Below, piece after piece: positions 25,770 to 33,641 of a DNA stretch of 64,000 nucleotides. Origin of the DNA: a virus. The notes beneath the pieces were generated by a model, which was not told where the DNA came from, ran no database searches, and saw only the letters and a program-made list of their open reading frames with translations. The first letter of the stretch is position 1. Each line of letters starts with the position of its first letter. The stretch spans positions 1 to 64,000 of IMG/VR virus record IMGVR_UViG_3300042545_001167; one strand, written 5' to 3'. Made by a program: the position numbers and the translations under genes.

Positions 25770-26439
25770 AAAAACACGATGAATGATGTGGAATGATTTT
25801 TTGGTCTTCTAATATATTATTTACACGAGTTGTCCAAAGGTCTGGAATTGAATCTTTAAATCTACTAATTCTAAAATAATGCCAGGTTGCTGGATATAAA
25901 GTTCCTGTTCCATACATTCCATAACCAGAAAGTTTATATTCTTCAGGACCATCATAACCAACTGGATACATTAACTGATAAGACATTCCAATTTGGTCTG
26001 CTCTTAAAGTTAAAAGTTGTGCAGTATCTATCTGTACTCCATTTTGCATAAACCAAGAAAAGTCTGGATTACCTAATGTATTCCAAGCATCTTTTGTTAC
26101 AATCAAACAAGAAGCAGCCGCATAGATGTGATTTCTCATTTGTGTATGAGAAATATTTTGAGCATTGCCCACAAATGATTGATTTTCTACTGCCCAGGAA
26201 TATGCTTTCTCCAGAAGTTCTTTGTTGTGAGGAAGACAATCAATATCCAAAAAACAAGCAACCTCTTCCTTTTCCATCACAGAAGTCATAAACTTTCCGT
26301 GAGCAGTATAAACACCCTCATAATCAGTAAATTCTTCACTATGATATTGAACTTCAATACCTATATGATTACAAACTTTTTTATGGTCTTCTATCAGTTG
26401 CTTAGGAAGGTTATCTGTATAAAATGTATGAAATTTCAT
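25759..26439 (-). CDS. GT-A-type glycosyltransferase-like protein, 226 aa
   Basis: The stretch AHGKFMTSVMEKEEVACFLDIDCLPHNKELL contains a DID motif in the position of the GT-A metal-binding DXD, after a hydrophobic strand. Later segments include CLIVTKDAWNTLGNPDF and the aromatic-rich end LYPATWHYFRISRF. It overlaps the next gene by 11 bases and the previous by ATGA. It probably transfers a sugar to the growing glycan; donor unknown. Confidence 0.65.
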   Translation of the reverse strand: MKFHTFYTDNLPKQLIEDHKKVCNHIGIEVQYHSEEFTDYEGVYTAHGKFMTSVMEKEEVACFLDIDCLPHNKELLEKAYSWAVENQSFVGNAQNISHTQMRNHIYAAASCLIVTKDAWNTLGNPDFSWFMQNGVQIDTAQLLTLRADQIGMSYQLMYPVGYDGPEEYKLSGYGMYGTGTLYPATWHYFRISRFKDSIPDLWTTRVNNILEDQKIIPHHSSCFYEL

Positions 26440-26894
26440 AGGTAATCTGTATTAAAACTAATAATAATTCGTTCTTCTGTTTCTTCTTCTGTATAATGAA
26501 CCAAATCACTTGAGAAGATGACTAATAATCCTGGATAAGGATTGATTGATGTATCTGGAAATATTAAAGGAGTTTTTCCAGAAATATAAAATGCTCCACT
26601 TACAATACTTTCTTCGTGCTTATGTGCTTTGAGTTTATTTCCTGGTTGTGAAATATTGAACCAACTGTTGATAAACTTGAGTGGAGGAATCTCATACTTA
26701 TTGCAATACAATCTCACATATTGTTTGATTGTATTTTTTAATCCAGTTAATTCTGGATACATTAGAACAGGCATTCCGTGATTATAAGTAGAAGCACCTT
26801 TGCTTACAAGTCCGTGAGAATTGGTTTCTATCTGTAAAAGTTTACTCTTAATAGTATTGAGATTCAGAAAAGATAAATCATACTCCTCTATCAT
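26436..26894 (-). CDS. 2OG-Fe(II) oxygenase (PF13759-like), 152 aa
   Basis: The sequence FINSWFNISQPGNKLKAHKH followed by SGAFYISG, PGLLVIFSSDLVHYT and ERIIISFN matches the putative 2OG-Fe(II) oxygenase family common in cyanophages. Iron ligands would be His91 or His93 with an acidic partner (Glu94) and His133; Arg142 would bind 2-oxoglutarate. Lying in the glycan cluster and overlapping the next gene, it probably hydroxylates a sugar or a protein of the tail; the target is not known. Confidence 0.75.
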   Translation of the reverse strand: MIEEYDLSFLNLNTIKSKLLQIETNSHGLVSKGASTYNHGMPVLMYPELTGLKNTIKQYVRLYCNKYEIPPLKFINSWFNISQPGNKLKAHKHEESIVSGAFYISGKTPLIFPDTSINPYPGLLVIFSSDLVHYTEEETEERIIISFNTDYL

Positions 26895-28227
26895 TCATAA
26901 ACTCTCCAAACTCTTTAATTGGTGCATCCCAGGTTCTTGGTTTCTTTTGTCTGAATAGATGAACATTATCCCCATACCACATAGATTTTCCTGTTGAACT
27001 TGTCCAAACATAATATTCCATAATAGGAACAAAGACACAGACTTCTTTACCTAATGATGCTGCAACGTGAGATACAAAACTACAAGAAGTCACAACCATA
27101 TCAAGGTTCTTAATGATAGAGAATGTATCAGCAAATTCTCTACCTTGAACTGATAGTGATTGTTTGATTTCTGGATACTCATTAGCATCCTTATTATCAC
27201 TATGAGTTTGTAATGAATATAACGAGTATCCTTTATTTCCAAGAACACTCATATAGTCTTTAAGTTCTACACTTCTAAATGAGTTCTGTTCAAATCCAGA
27301 ACTAGATGCCCAGAACATTCCAATTTTGTATTCAGTATCTTCCTGCATCCATTTCCATTTCTCATCATACTTTGGAATGGTTTGAAGATAAGGTTCTTGT
27401 CCCAAATCTTCTATTGTTAGATTGAGATAATAAGGAAGTGCAAGTCCATAAACCCAACAGGAATCTTTAGGAAACTCTGGATTGTCATAAACACAAACAG
27501 CATCATATCCATTATGTTGAAAGAGTTCTACAAGTTCTCTTCTGGTTGAACTCCAGATAGGTTTCATTCCAAGTTCTTTGAGATGCTTCATAAACCTGAT
27601 ATGAATCACTTCATCACCAGCACCACATTCATTATCTACAATAATAGTTCTTCCAGGTGTGATGGTTCCATCCCATTTCTCATATTCAGGAAGTTTTCTA
27701 TTCTTATATGCTTCTACTTCTCCTGCTTTGAGAAAATGTTGAAGTCCTGTACGAATATCATTCTTGCGGAAATAATGTCCAGATAAGTTGTGATATGCTT
27801 TTCTTTCAATTTCTTCTGGTAGTTTCTTTTGAAGAAGATTGAATAAAAGTTTTTCTGATTTTTCTTTTTGATTAATTGCAGAATAAGCAAAAGTTTCCTC
27901 AAGAAGAAGTTCAGTATCTTGAGGATTTTGTGATTTGATTTTTGAAATTTGTGTTATTGCTTTTTCTGGATAGTTGTTTTGATTATAAGCATTAATCAAA
28001 TTCTTTGTAGTGATATAAAGTTCTTCTTTTGACTTTGCTAATTTAAGACCTTTTTCTCCATACTCAATTGCTTTGGAGAAGTTCTTGAGTTCAAAGAAGC
28101 ACTTTGCAATCTCATCATATTGTGAGAATACTTGTGCTCTTTTACCAAAAGCATCTAGAAGTTCAAATGTAAGTTGATGTTCTTGAAAGGAATATAATGT
28201 TTTTGCAACTAACTCAATGGGGTTCAT
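26878..28227 (-). CDS. TPR plus GT-B-type glycosyltransferase, 449 aa
   Basis: Residues about 1-190 are TPR helices (AKCFFELKNFSKAIEYGEKG and similar units). Residues about 195-449 resemble a GT-B C-terminal half of the GT9/GT41 kind: GRTIIVDNECGAGDEVIHIR, KPIWSSTRRELVEL and DMVVTSCSFVSHVAASLG, the nucleotide-sugar binding phrase. It is the first gene of the leftward glycan cassette and overlaps the oxygenase gene by 17 bases. TPR-GT-B proteins often glycosylate proteins, so a virion protein may be the acceptor; that is inference. Confidence 0.75.
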   Translation of the reverse strand: MNPIELVAKTLYSFQEHQLTFELLDAFGKRAQVFSQYDEIAKCFFELKNFSKAIEYGEKGLKLAKSKEELYITTKNLINAYNQNNYPEKAITQISKIKSQNPQDTELLLEETFAYSAINQKEKSEKLLFNLLQKKLPEEIERKAYHNLSGHYFRKNDIRTGLQHFLKAGEVEAYKNRKLPEYEKWDGTITPGRTIIVDNECGAGDEVIHIRFMKHLKELGMKPIWSSTRRELVELFQHNGYDAVCVYDNPEFPKDSCWVYGLALPYYLNLTIEDLGQEPYLQTIPKYDEKWKWMQEDTEYKIGMFWASSSGFEQNSFRSVELKDYMSVLGNKGYSLYSLQTHSDNKDANEYPEIKQSLSVQGREFADTFSIIKNLDMVVTSCSFVSHVAASLGKEVCVFVPIMEYYVWTSSTGKSMWYGDNVHLFRQKKPRTWDAPIKEFGEFMNDRGV

Positions 28228-28247
28228 ATAAAATAATGTATTTGAAG

Positions 28248-28256
28248 GTATTTAGA
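28248..28256 (-). promoter_or_regulatory. Variant late-promoter motif TCTAAATAC in a small hairpin
   Basis: The motif lies 21 bases before the ATG at 28227 and overlaps the TAA stop of the RCC1 gene. It is the centre of an 18-base inverted repeat (28245-28262, stem AAGGTAT). It may start the glycan-cluster transcript. Confidence 0.45.
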
Positions 28257-29499
28257 TACCTTGTAAATCATCTGAAGTTCTTATTGCCGACATGTTCACT
28301 GCATTAGAAGAAATTTGTTTCCAATTAGTTCCTCCGAATATTATGACTGGTGAACATATTGGGGTTATTGCGCTACTAGTTCCTAACTGACCATAAGCAT
28401 TGCGACCCCAACCCCACAAAGTTCCATCAGTTTTGATTGCTGCCGTAGTCCCTTCTCCCATAGAAACTTGTTTCCAGTTCGTTCCTCCAGCAAATGTAGT
28501 TACTGGAGTAAGTTTAATACTTACATCACTGCCAGTCCCCAAAGTTCCGGAATTAACTCCCCAAACCCATAAAGTTCCATCAGTTTTGATTGCAGATGAA
28601 GAAAATCCACCTTCGCAAGAAACTTGTTTCCAGTTGGTTCCTCCTGCAAATGTTGTGCCTGGTGTAGGTCTATTAGTTGTATTATTGGTTCCCAGTTGCC
28701 CTAAATTATTATACCCCCAACCCCACAAAGTTCCATCGGTTTTGATTGCTGAAACAAATTGTCCTCCACAAGAAACTTGTTTCCAGTTGTTTCCTCCTGC
28801 AAATGTGGTGACTGGAGTCACTCTATTGGTTGTTGTATTGTCTCCGAGTTGCCCATAAGCATTGCGACCCCAAGTCCATAAAGTTCCATCAGTCTTGATT
28901 GCTGCAGTGCATCCCATGAATACATCATATGGATTACATCCACAAGAAACTTGTTTCCAGTTGGTTCCTCCTGCAAATGTGGTGACTGGAGTGAGTCTAG
29001 TGGATGATGTATTGTCTCCTAGCCGACCATTACTATTAAGTCCCCAAGTCCATAAGGTTCCATCAGTTTTGATTGCTGCAGAATGACTACGAGAAACAGA
29101 AACTTGTTTCCAATTGGTTCCTCCAGCAAATGTTGTGGATGGTGAGGGCCATGAAAAAGACCCACCGTTATTATTCCCCAGAATCCCGTCTTGTCCCCAA
29201 CCCCAAGTCCATAGTGTTCCATCAAGTTTGATTGCTCCAGTGATGGCATTACCGACACCTGAACAAGAAACTTGTCTCCAATTTGCTCCTCCCCCAATAG
29301 TTGTAACTGGAGTCACTCTATTGGTTGTTGTATTGTCTCCGAGTTGTCCAGCACTGTTACGACCCCAACTCCATAATTCTGGAGTAATCAACTGATTTGC
29401 AATCTGCGGATACACAGTCATCAAGTATTCTTTGGTAATTAATACATTACCTAAATCAAGACCACTACTGTTTTTAAAGTTGGTATTAGGATTAGGCAT
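28252..29499 (-). CDS. RCC1-type seven-bladed propeller protein, 415 aa
   Basis: Seven WSWG/WTWG/WGWG/WVWG motifs spaced by about 50 residues, each with TFAGGTNWKQVSCG and AAIKTDGTLW, give a complete RCC1 propeller. The N-terminus MPNPNTNFKNSSGLDLGNVL is an anchor segment. I place the start at the ATG at 29499, not the upstream TTG: the ATG forms an ATGCCTAA overlap with the stop of the preceding gene, exactly as in the paralog at 30163. It is probably a surface-exposed adhesin or decoration of the tail. Confidence 0.85.
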   Translation of the reverse strand: MPNPNTNFKNSSGLDLGNVLITKEYLMTVYPQIANQLITPELWSWGRNSAGQLGDNTTTNRVTPVTTIGGGANWRQVSCSGVGNAITGAIKLDGTLWTWGWGQDGILGNNNGGSFSWPSPSTTFAGGTNWKQVSVSRSHSAAIKTDGTLWTWGLNSNGRLGDNTSSTRLTPVTTFAGGTNWKQVSCGCNPYDVFMGCTAAIKTDGTLWTWGRNAYGQLGDNTTTNRVTPVTTFAGGNNWKQVSCGGQFVSAIKTDGTLWGWGYNNLGQLGTNNTTNRPTPGTTFAGGTNWKQVSCEGGFSSSAIKTDGTLWVWGVNSGTLGTGSDVSIKLTPVTTFAGGTNWKQVSMGEGTTAAIKTDGTLWGWGRNAYGQLGTSSAITPICSPVIIFGGTNWKQISSNAVNMSAIRTSDDLQGI

Positions 29500-30145
29500 C
29501 TCCAACTACTCCAGGTCTTTTTATAGCAGGAACAATCTCTACTTCATAAACTTCTTCTTTAGTTTCACAAGCATCAATCTCTTGAAGTTTTGCAAGTTCC
29601 CAATCATATGCTTCTTGGACTTTTGTATCCACTGCTTGAATAATGGTTTGTAAATCTTCTGTTGTAATTTGCAACCAAGTTCCATTATCAAACTTAAAGT
29701 TATGAGGTCCAGGTCCAGCAATATATTTTGCAATAAGTGCTAGACGATTTTCTCTATCTGTTGATACTGTAATTCCAGAATTATTAATAGTAACTTCAAT
29801 TGATGTATTTTCTCTTCTTTGTCTTTCTGGTTTTACACCTAATTTATATTCTTCTTTAATTTGCCCAAGTGTTTTATCTTCAACAGTATAAACAAAGACT
29901 ACTTCATCATCTGCAATTGTATGACTTGTTTGAGATGCTGTTTGAAATCTTGGATTATACTCTGGGATCTCATTTCTTGCAGGAAGAATCTTAATATCCT
30001 CTGTGATCACAATAGGAACATTTTGATAATCTTGTGAAGTCACTCTATAATCTACTTCAAGTTCTTCTAGTTCATCATTAATCATTCTATAGTTGAATGC
30101 GATTGGTCCTAAAAGTAATTCCTGACCATTAACGAGTGCGTACAT
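29492..30145 (-). CDS. DUF4376-like fibre-associated protein, 217 aa
   Basis: The C-terminal half (residues about 90-215) has the DUF4376 pattern, with FKFDNGTWLQITTEDLQTII and VDTKVQEAYDWELAKLQEID, a helical domain often found at the ends of phage tail fibres. The N-terminal part (VNGQELLLGPIAFNYRMIND) is beta-rich. It is flanked by two RCC1 propeller genes and preceded by a strong late promoter; a fibre or fibre-chaperone role is likely. Confidence 0.75.
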   Translation of the reverse strand: MYALVNGQELLLGPIAFNYRMINDELEELEVDYRVTSQDYQNVPIVITEDIKILPARNEIPEYNPRFQTASQTSHTIADDEVVFVYTVEDKTLGQIKEEYKLGVKPERQRRENTSIEVTINNSGITVSTDRENRLALIAKYIAGPGPHNFKFDNGTWLQITTEDLQTIIQAVDTKVQEAYDWELAKLQEIDACETKEEVYEVEIVPAIKRPGVVGDA

Positions 30146-30158
30146 ATGACTTTTTTAA

Positions 30159-30167
30159 TTATTTATG
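30159..30167 (-). promoter_or_regulatory. T4-like late promoter CATAAATAA
   Basis: A clear TATAAATA-type box 13 bases upstream of the ATG at 30145, overlapping the TAA stop of the RCC1 gene 30163..31377. The spacing to the ATG is short, which would leave a very short leader. Confidence 0.65.
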
Positions 30168-31377
30168 CGATGAAGTAGGTAGGATCAGTGCCTGATGTGA
30201 TTGCGCCTTTAGAGGTCCTGCCAGATGTAGCCTGTTTCCAGTTGGTTCCTCCTGCGAATGTGGTTACTGGTGTGTTTCTTTGTGTTGCATCATTAGTTCC
30301 CAACATCCCCGTGCCTAAATCTGCGCCCCATGTCCATAGAGTTCCATCAGTTTTAATTGATATCATACTAAATGTCGTTGATGATCCACCAATTCCAACA
30401 GCAACTTGTTTCCAGTTAGTTCCTCCTGCGAATGTAGTGACTGGAGTGCATCTTGCAGTTGTGTTATTGATTCCTAGTTGCCCATAAAGATTACGGCCCC
30501 AAGTCCATAAAGTTCCATCGGTTTTGATTGCTGCCATATTGCCCGGACTAACATCAACTTGTTTCCAGTTGGTTCCTCCTGCGAATGTTGTGACTGGAGT
30601 TGATCTTTTATTTGTGTCATTGGTTCCTAGTCCTCCATAAGAATTATCTCCCCAAACCCATAAAGTTCCATCAGTTTTAATTGCTGCACTGCAACCAAGA
30701 AATGAAGCGCCGGAAGAAACTTGTTTCCAGTTGGTTCCTCCTGCGAATGTTGTGACTGGAGTGTATCTGAATATTGCATCATTAGTTCCCAAAGTTGCAT
30801 CATTACCACCCCAAACCCACAAAGTTCCGTCAGTTTTGATTGCTGCCATACTACTACCATATCCTAAAGAAACCTGTTTCCAGTTGGTTCCTCCTGCGAA
30901 TGTGGTTACTGGTGTGTTTCTTTGTGTTGTATCATTGGTTCCTAATACTCCTGCAGTATTGTCTCCCCACACCCACAAAGTTCCATCTGTCTTAATTGCT
31001 GCTGTTCTTTTATAACCACAAGAAACTTGTTTCCAGTTGGTTCCTCCTGCGAATGTTTGAACGGGAACTAATCTATTGGAAGCTAAATCGTTTGTTCCCA
31101 GTGCTCCACCAAAACGTCCTCCCCATACCCACAAAGTTCCATCAGTTTTCACTGCTGCTGCATGTCCATATCCATAAGAAACCTGTTTCCAGTTGGTTCC
31201 TCCCTCAAATGTAGTGACTGGAGTGGATCTATTGGATGTTGCATTATTTCCTAACCGTCCATTAAATCCTTCTCCCCAAGTCCATAAAGTATCACCAACC
31301 CATTGGTCAATTAACCAATACTCACTCACAAAGTAATTTTCTAAATCTCCTTCTGGAGAATTAAACTGATTAGGCAT
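30163..31377 (-). CDS. RCC1-type seven-bladed propeller protein, 404 aa
   Basis: Seven WTWG/WVWG motifs with the same TFAGGTNWKQVS and AAIKTDGTLW phrases as the other two propellers. The N-terminus is MPNQFNSPEGDLENYFVSEY, followed by the first blade at about residue 30. The ATG overlaps the stop of the S74 fibre gene through ATGCCTAA. The fold is clear; the ligand is unknown. DNA blocks of about 40 bases are almost identical between blades and between the three RCC1 genes. Confidence 0.85.
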   Translation of the reverse strand: MPNQFNSPEGDLENYFVSEYWLIDQWVGDTLWTWGEGFNGRLGNNATSNRSTPVTTFEGGTNWKQVSYGYGHAAAVKTDGTLWVWGGRFGGALGTNDLASNRLVPVQTFAGGTNWKQVSCGYKRTAAIKTDGTLWVWGDNTAGVLGTNDTTQRNTPVTTFAGGTNWKQVSLGYGSSMAAIKTDGTLWVWGGNDATLGTNDAIFRYTPVTTFAGGTNWKQVSSGASFLGCSAAIKTDGTLWVWGDNSYGGLGTNDTNKRSTPVTTFAGGTNWKQVDVSPGNMAAIKTDGTLWTWGRNLYGQLGINNTTARCTPVTTFAGGTNWKQVAVGIGGSSTTFSMISIKTDGTLWTWGADLGTGMLGTNDATQRNTPVTTFAGGTNWKQATSGRTSKGAITSGTDPTYFIA

Positions 31378-32986
31378 CTAATTTTCTCTCCAGTTCTTCA
31401 ATACGAACTTGTTGTTCTTTGATTGCTTCAATTAAAAGTCCAACCATATTGGAATAACTTACTGACTTAATGCCATCGCTATTGGTCTCAACGAGTTCAG
31501 GAAGTACTTTTTCTACTTCCTGAGCAATCAAACCAAGTGAAGGTTTATTGTTATTTATCCAATCAAACCTAACTCCATCAAGTTGTTTCGTAATTTCAAT
31601 CGGATTTTCTATAGGTCTTACGTTAGTTTTTTGAGTTGCGTCTGATAGTGATGTAAATTGAGTTGCTGCTAGGTTTCCAGATAGTGGATTAAATTGGAGA
31701 TTTGTTGAAGAAACATTTGCTGCAGAAATAGATCCTGATGTAGAGTCAGTAAATGTAAGATACCTAGTTGCATTTGTTGAGATATCATCGCTTATTGTTA
31801 CTCCACCTCCACCACCTCCACTAATATTAATAGTTGCGATTCCAGAACTAACTGTTACAGTAGAAATTCCCGAACCTCTAAAGTCTAAGAATGTTGCTCC
31901 AGTTCCTACTGTTCCTCCAGCAGTTGCAATTCCGACACCAGCAACAAGTCCAGTTAAGTTTGCGCCAGAGCCAGAGAATGATAATGCGGTAACAACGCCA
32001 GTAAAACTTGCGGTAGTTCCAAATAAGGATGCTGTATAAGTTGTTATTCCAGAGAAGGTAGAAACACCAGAAACATTTAATTGTGCAACAGATGCAATAC
32101 CACCCATAACTGATGTAGCAATACCACTAGAAGTAGCATAAGTTGCTGTACCACTAGAGGTTGCATAAGTAGCAATACCACTTATAGGAACATTTGTTAA
32201 TCCAGAACCATTTCCAACAAATGATGCTGCGGTTATGATACCAGTAGTATTAACTGATGCTGCTGCCGTAAGTGCAGAAGAAATTCCAGCACTAGTTGCA
32301 TAAGTTGCAATACCACTAGAGGTTGCATAAGTTGCTATACCAGCACTAGTCGCATAAGTTGCAGCAGTAGAAATTCCTGCAGTTAATGCATAAGTAGCAG
32401 TACTAGAAATACCACTAGAGGTTGCATAAGTTGCTATACCAGAATTTATGGCATAGACAGCAGAAGAAGCAGAAATATTAGTAAGTTTAGAACCATCACC
32501 ATAATAAGTTACAACACCACTTGTACTTGTGGCAGTTACAATACCAGAAAATATTTTTACCGTCCCAATTGTTGCAATACCAGTGATATTGGCATTAAGT
32601 GCAGTAAACCCACTAAAGGATATACTACCCCCAATATCCAACTTTCCAGTAACACTTGTATCGCCTTGAACATAAAGTGCTGTTTGTCCTGTAGAGACTG
32701 AAGAACGAACATCTAATAAGTAGTTTGGCAGTGCTGTTCCTACACCAACAGAACCACTACCTAATGCTGTAAGAACCGTTCCATTCGTTCCGACGTTTAG
32801 TTCGTTTATAACAGTTGAGATTCCTGTTAGATAAGAATCTGTTGCAATAAACCTACCACGTAGATCTAATTCCACTCTTGGAATAGTAGAACCTATGCCA
32901 ACATTTTTAGTTTGACCGCTTACAATAAGAACGTCAGAATTAACTTCTAATCCGTCTTTTATAACAAACGCTTTTTTAATTGCCAT
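31370..32986 (-). CDS. Tail fibre with S74 intramolecular chaperone, 538 aa
   Basis: N-terminal attachment domain (MAIKKAFVIKDGLEVNSDVL), then VGIGST repeats, a long Ala/Thr/Ser-rich repeat region (about 170-300, units GIATYATSS), a Gly-rich hinge (GGGGGGV near 397) and a C-terminal Peptidase_S74 domain. The Ser448/Lys453 dyad in SLSDATQKTN is intact, so autocleavage before Ser448 should release a 91-residue chaperone ending in a coiled coil. It is homologous at both ends to the 1481-residue collagen fibre. It is a likely trimeric receptor-binding fibre. Confidence 0.9.
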   Translation of the reverse strand: MAIKKAFVIKDGLEVNSDVLIVSGQTKNVGIGSTIPRVELDLRGRFIATDSYLTGISTVINELNVGTNGTVLTALGSGSVGVGTALPNYLLDVRSSVSTGQTALYVQGDTSVTGKLDIGGSISFSGFTALNANITGIATIGTVKIFSGIVTATSTSGVVTYYGDGSKLTNISASSAVYAINSGIATYATSSGISSTATYALTAGISTAATYATSAGIATYATSSGIATYATSAGISSALTAAASVNTTGIITAASFVGNGSGLTNVPISGIATYATSSGTATYATSSGIATSVMGGIASVAQLNVSGVSTFSGITTYTASLFGTTASFTGVVTALSFSGSGANLTGLVAGVGIATAGGTVGTGATFLDFRGSGISTVTVSSGIATINISGGGGGGVTISDDISTNATRYLTFTDSTSGSISAANVSSTNLQFNPLSGNLAATQFTSLSDATQKTNVRPIENPIEITKQLDGVRFDWINNNKPSLGLIAQEVEKVLPELVETNSDGIKSVSYSNMVGLLIEAIKEQQVRIEELERKLDA

Positions 32987-33013
32987 AGGTGGAGAACGCC
33001 AACCTTATTTTAA

Positions 33014-33022
33014 GTATTTATA
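33014..33022 (-). promoter_or_regulatory. T4-like late promoter TATAAATAC, leftward
   Basis: A perfect late box for the S74 fibre gene starting at 32986 (27 bases away). It lies 7 bases from an opposing late box. Confidence 0.8.
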
Positions 33023-33029
33023 ATAAAGA

Positions 33030-33038
33030 AATAAATAC
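33030..33038 (+). promoter_or_regulatory. T4-like late promoter AATAAATAC, rightward
   Basis: It faces the oxygenase gene starting at 33068. It is back to back with the leftward late box at 33014-33022, making a compact divergent late promoter pair. Confidence 0.75.
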
Positions 33039-33067
33039 GAATATGAACAATTTTAAAATTCACATTT

Positions 33068-33637
33068 ATGTCTTATCCATTGGTAATTAGAAATTTTATT
33101 ACAGAAGAAGAAAATGATTATTTTTTAAACTGGATAGAAGAAAATAAATCTTCATATGATCAACATATAAGTTCAGAAGATTACTGGTCCAAAAGATGCA
33201 TATATTATTCTTCAATTAAGGAAGAAGAAGTTAGAGAAAAATTAATTAAGTTAATTGTATCAATTAGAAGTGTTGTAGAGAAAACTTCTATATCTGACCA
33301 AAAACTTTTTATAGAATATCCACAATTTGTTAGGTGGGAAAATAAAGTAGAACTTACTCCACATGCAGATAATATTGAGCAAGATGGAGTTACTCCAAAC
33401 TCATCTCCTTGGAGATCGCACGGAAGTGTTCTTTATTTTAATAGTTCTTTTGTTGGTGGAGAATTATATTATCCAAATTTGAATATAGAAGTTAAACCAG
33501 AACCAAGAATGCTAGTTGTTCATCCAGCAGATTTAAAATTCACACATGGAGTTAAAAAAGTTGAGAGCGGCGTTAGGCAGACATTAAGCGTTTTTTTGAC
33601 TTATGATCCACATGCCGCTCCCGTTTATAACGATTGA
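33068..33637 (+). CDS. Prolyl-4-hydroxylase-type 2OG-Fe(II) oxygenase, 189 aa
   Basis: All expected catalytic positions are visible: His99-x-Asp101 in LTPHADN, distal His160 in LKFTHGVKKV and Arg170 in GVRQTLSVF, with the core strand GSVLYFNSSFVGGELYYPNL. This is the layout of the prolyl-4-hydroxylase alpha-subunit group. It is the only plus-strand gene between 1 and 61 kb and has its own late promoter. Its stop lies 4 bases from the stop of the Hint/polyproline fibre gene, making that proline-rich protein a natural candidate substrate. The substrate is inference; the fold call is strong. Confidence 0.85.
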   Translation: MSYPLVIRNFITEEENDYFLNWIEENKSSYDQHISSEDYWSKRCIYYSSIKEEEVREKLIKLIVSIRSVVEKTSISDQKLFIEYPQFVRWENKVELTPHADNIEQDGVTPNSSPWRSHGSVLYFNSSFVGGELYYPNLNIEVKPEPRMLVVHPADLKFTHGVKKVESGVRQTLSVFLTYDPHAAPVYND

Positions 33638-33641
33638 ATTT

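Noticed and set aside
22747-31377. Eukaryote-like RCC1 (Ran exchange factor) function
   Set aside because: Only the propeller fold is shared; phage tail context and missing partners make a surface-adhesin role far more likely.
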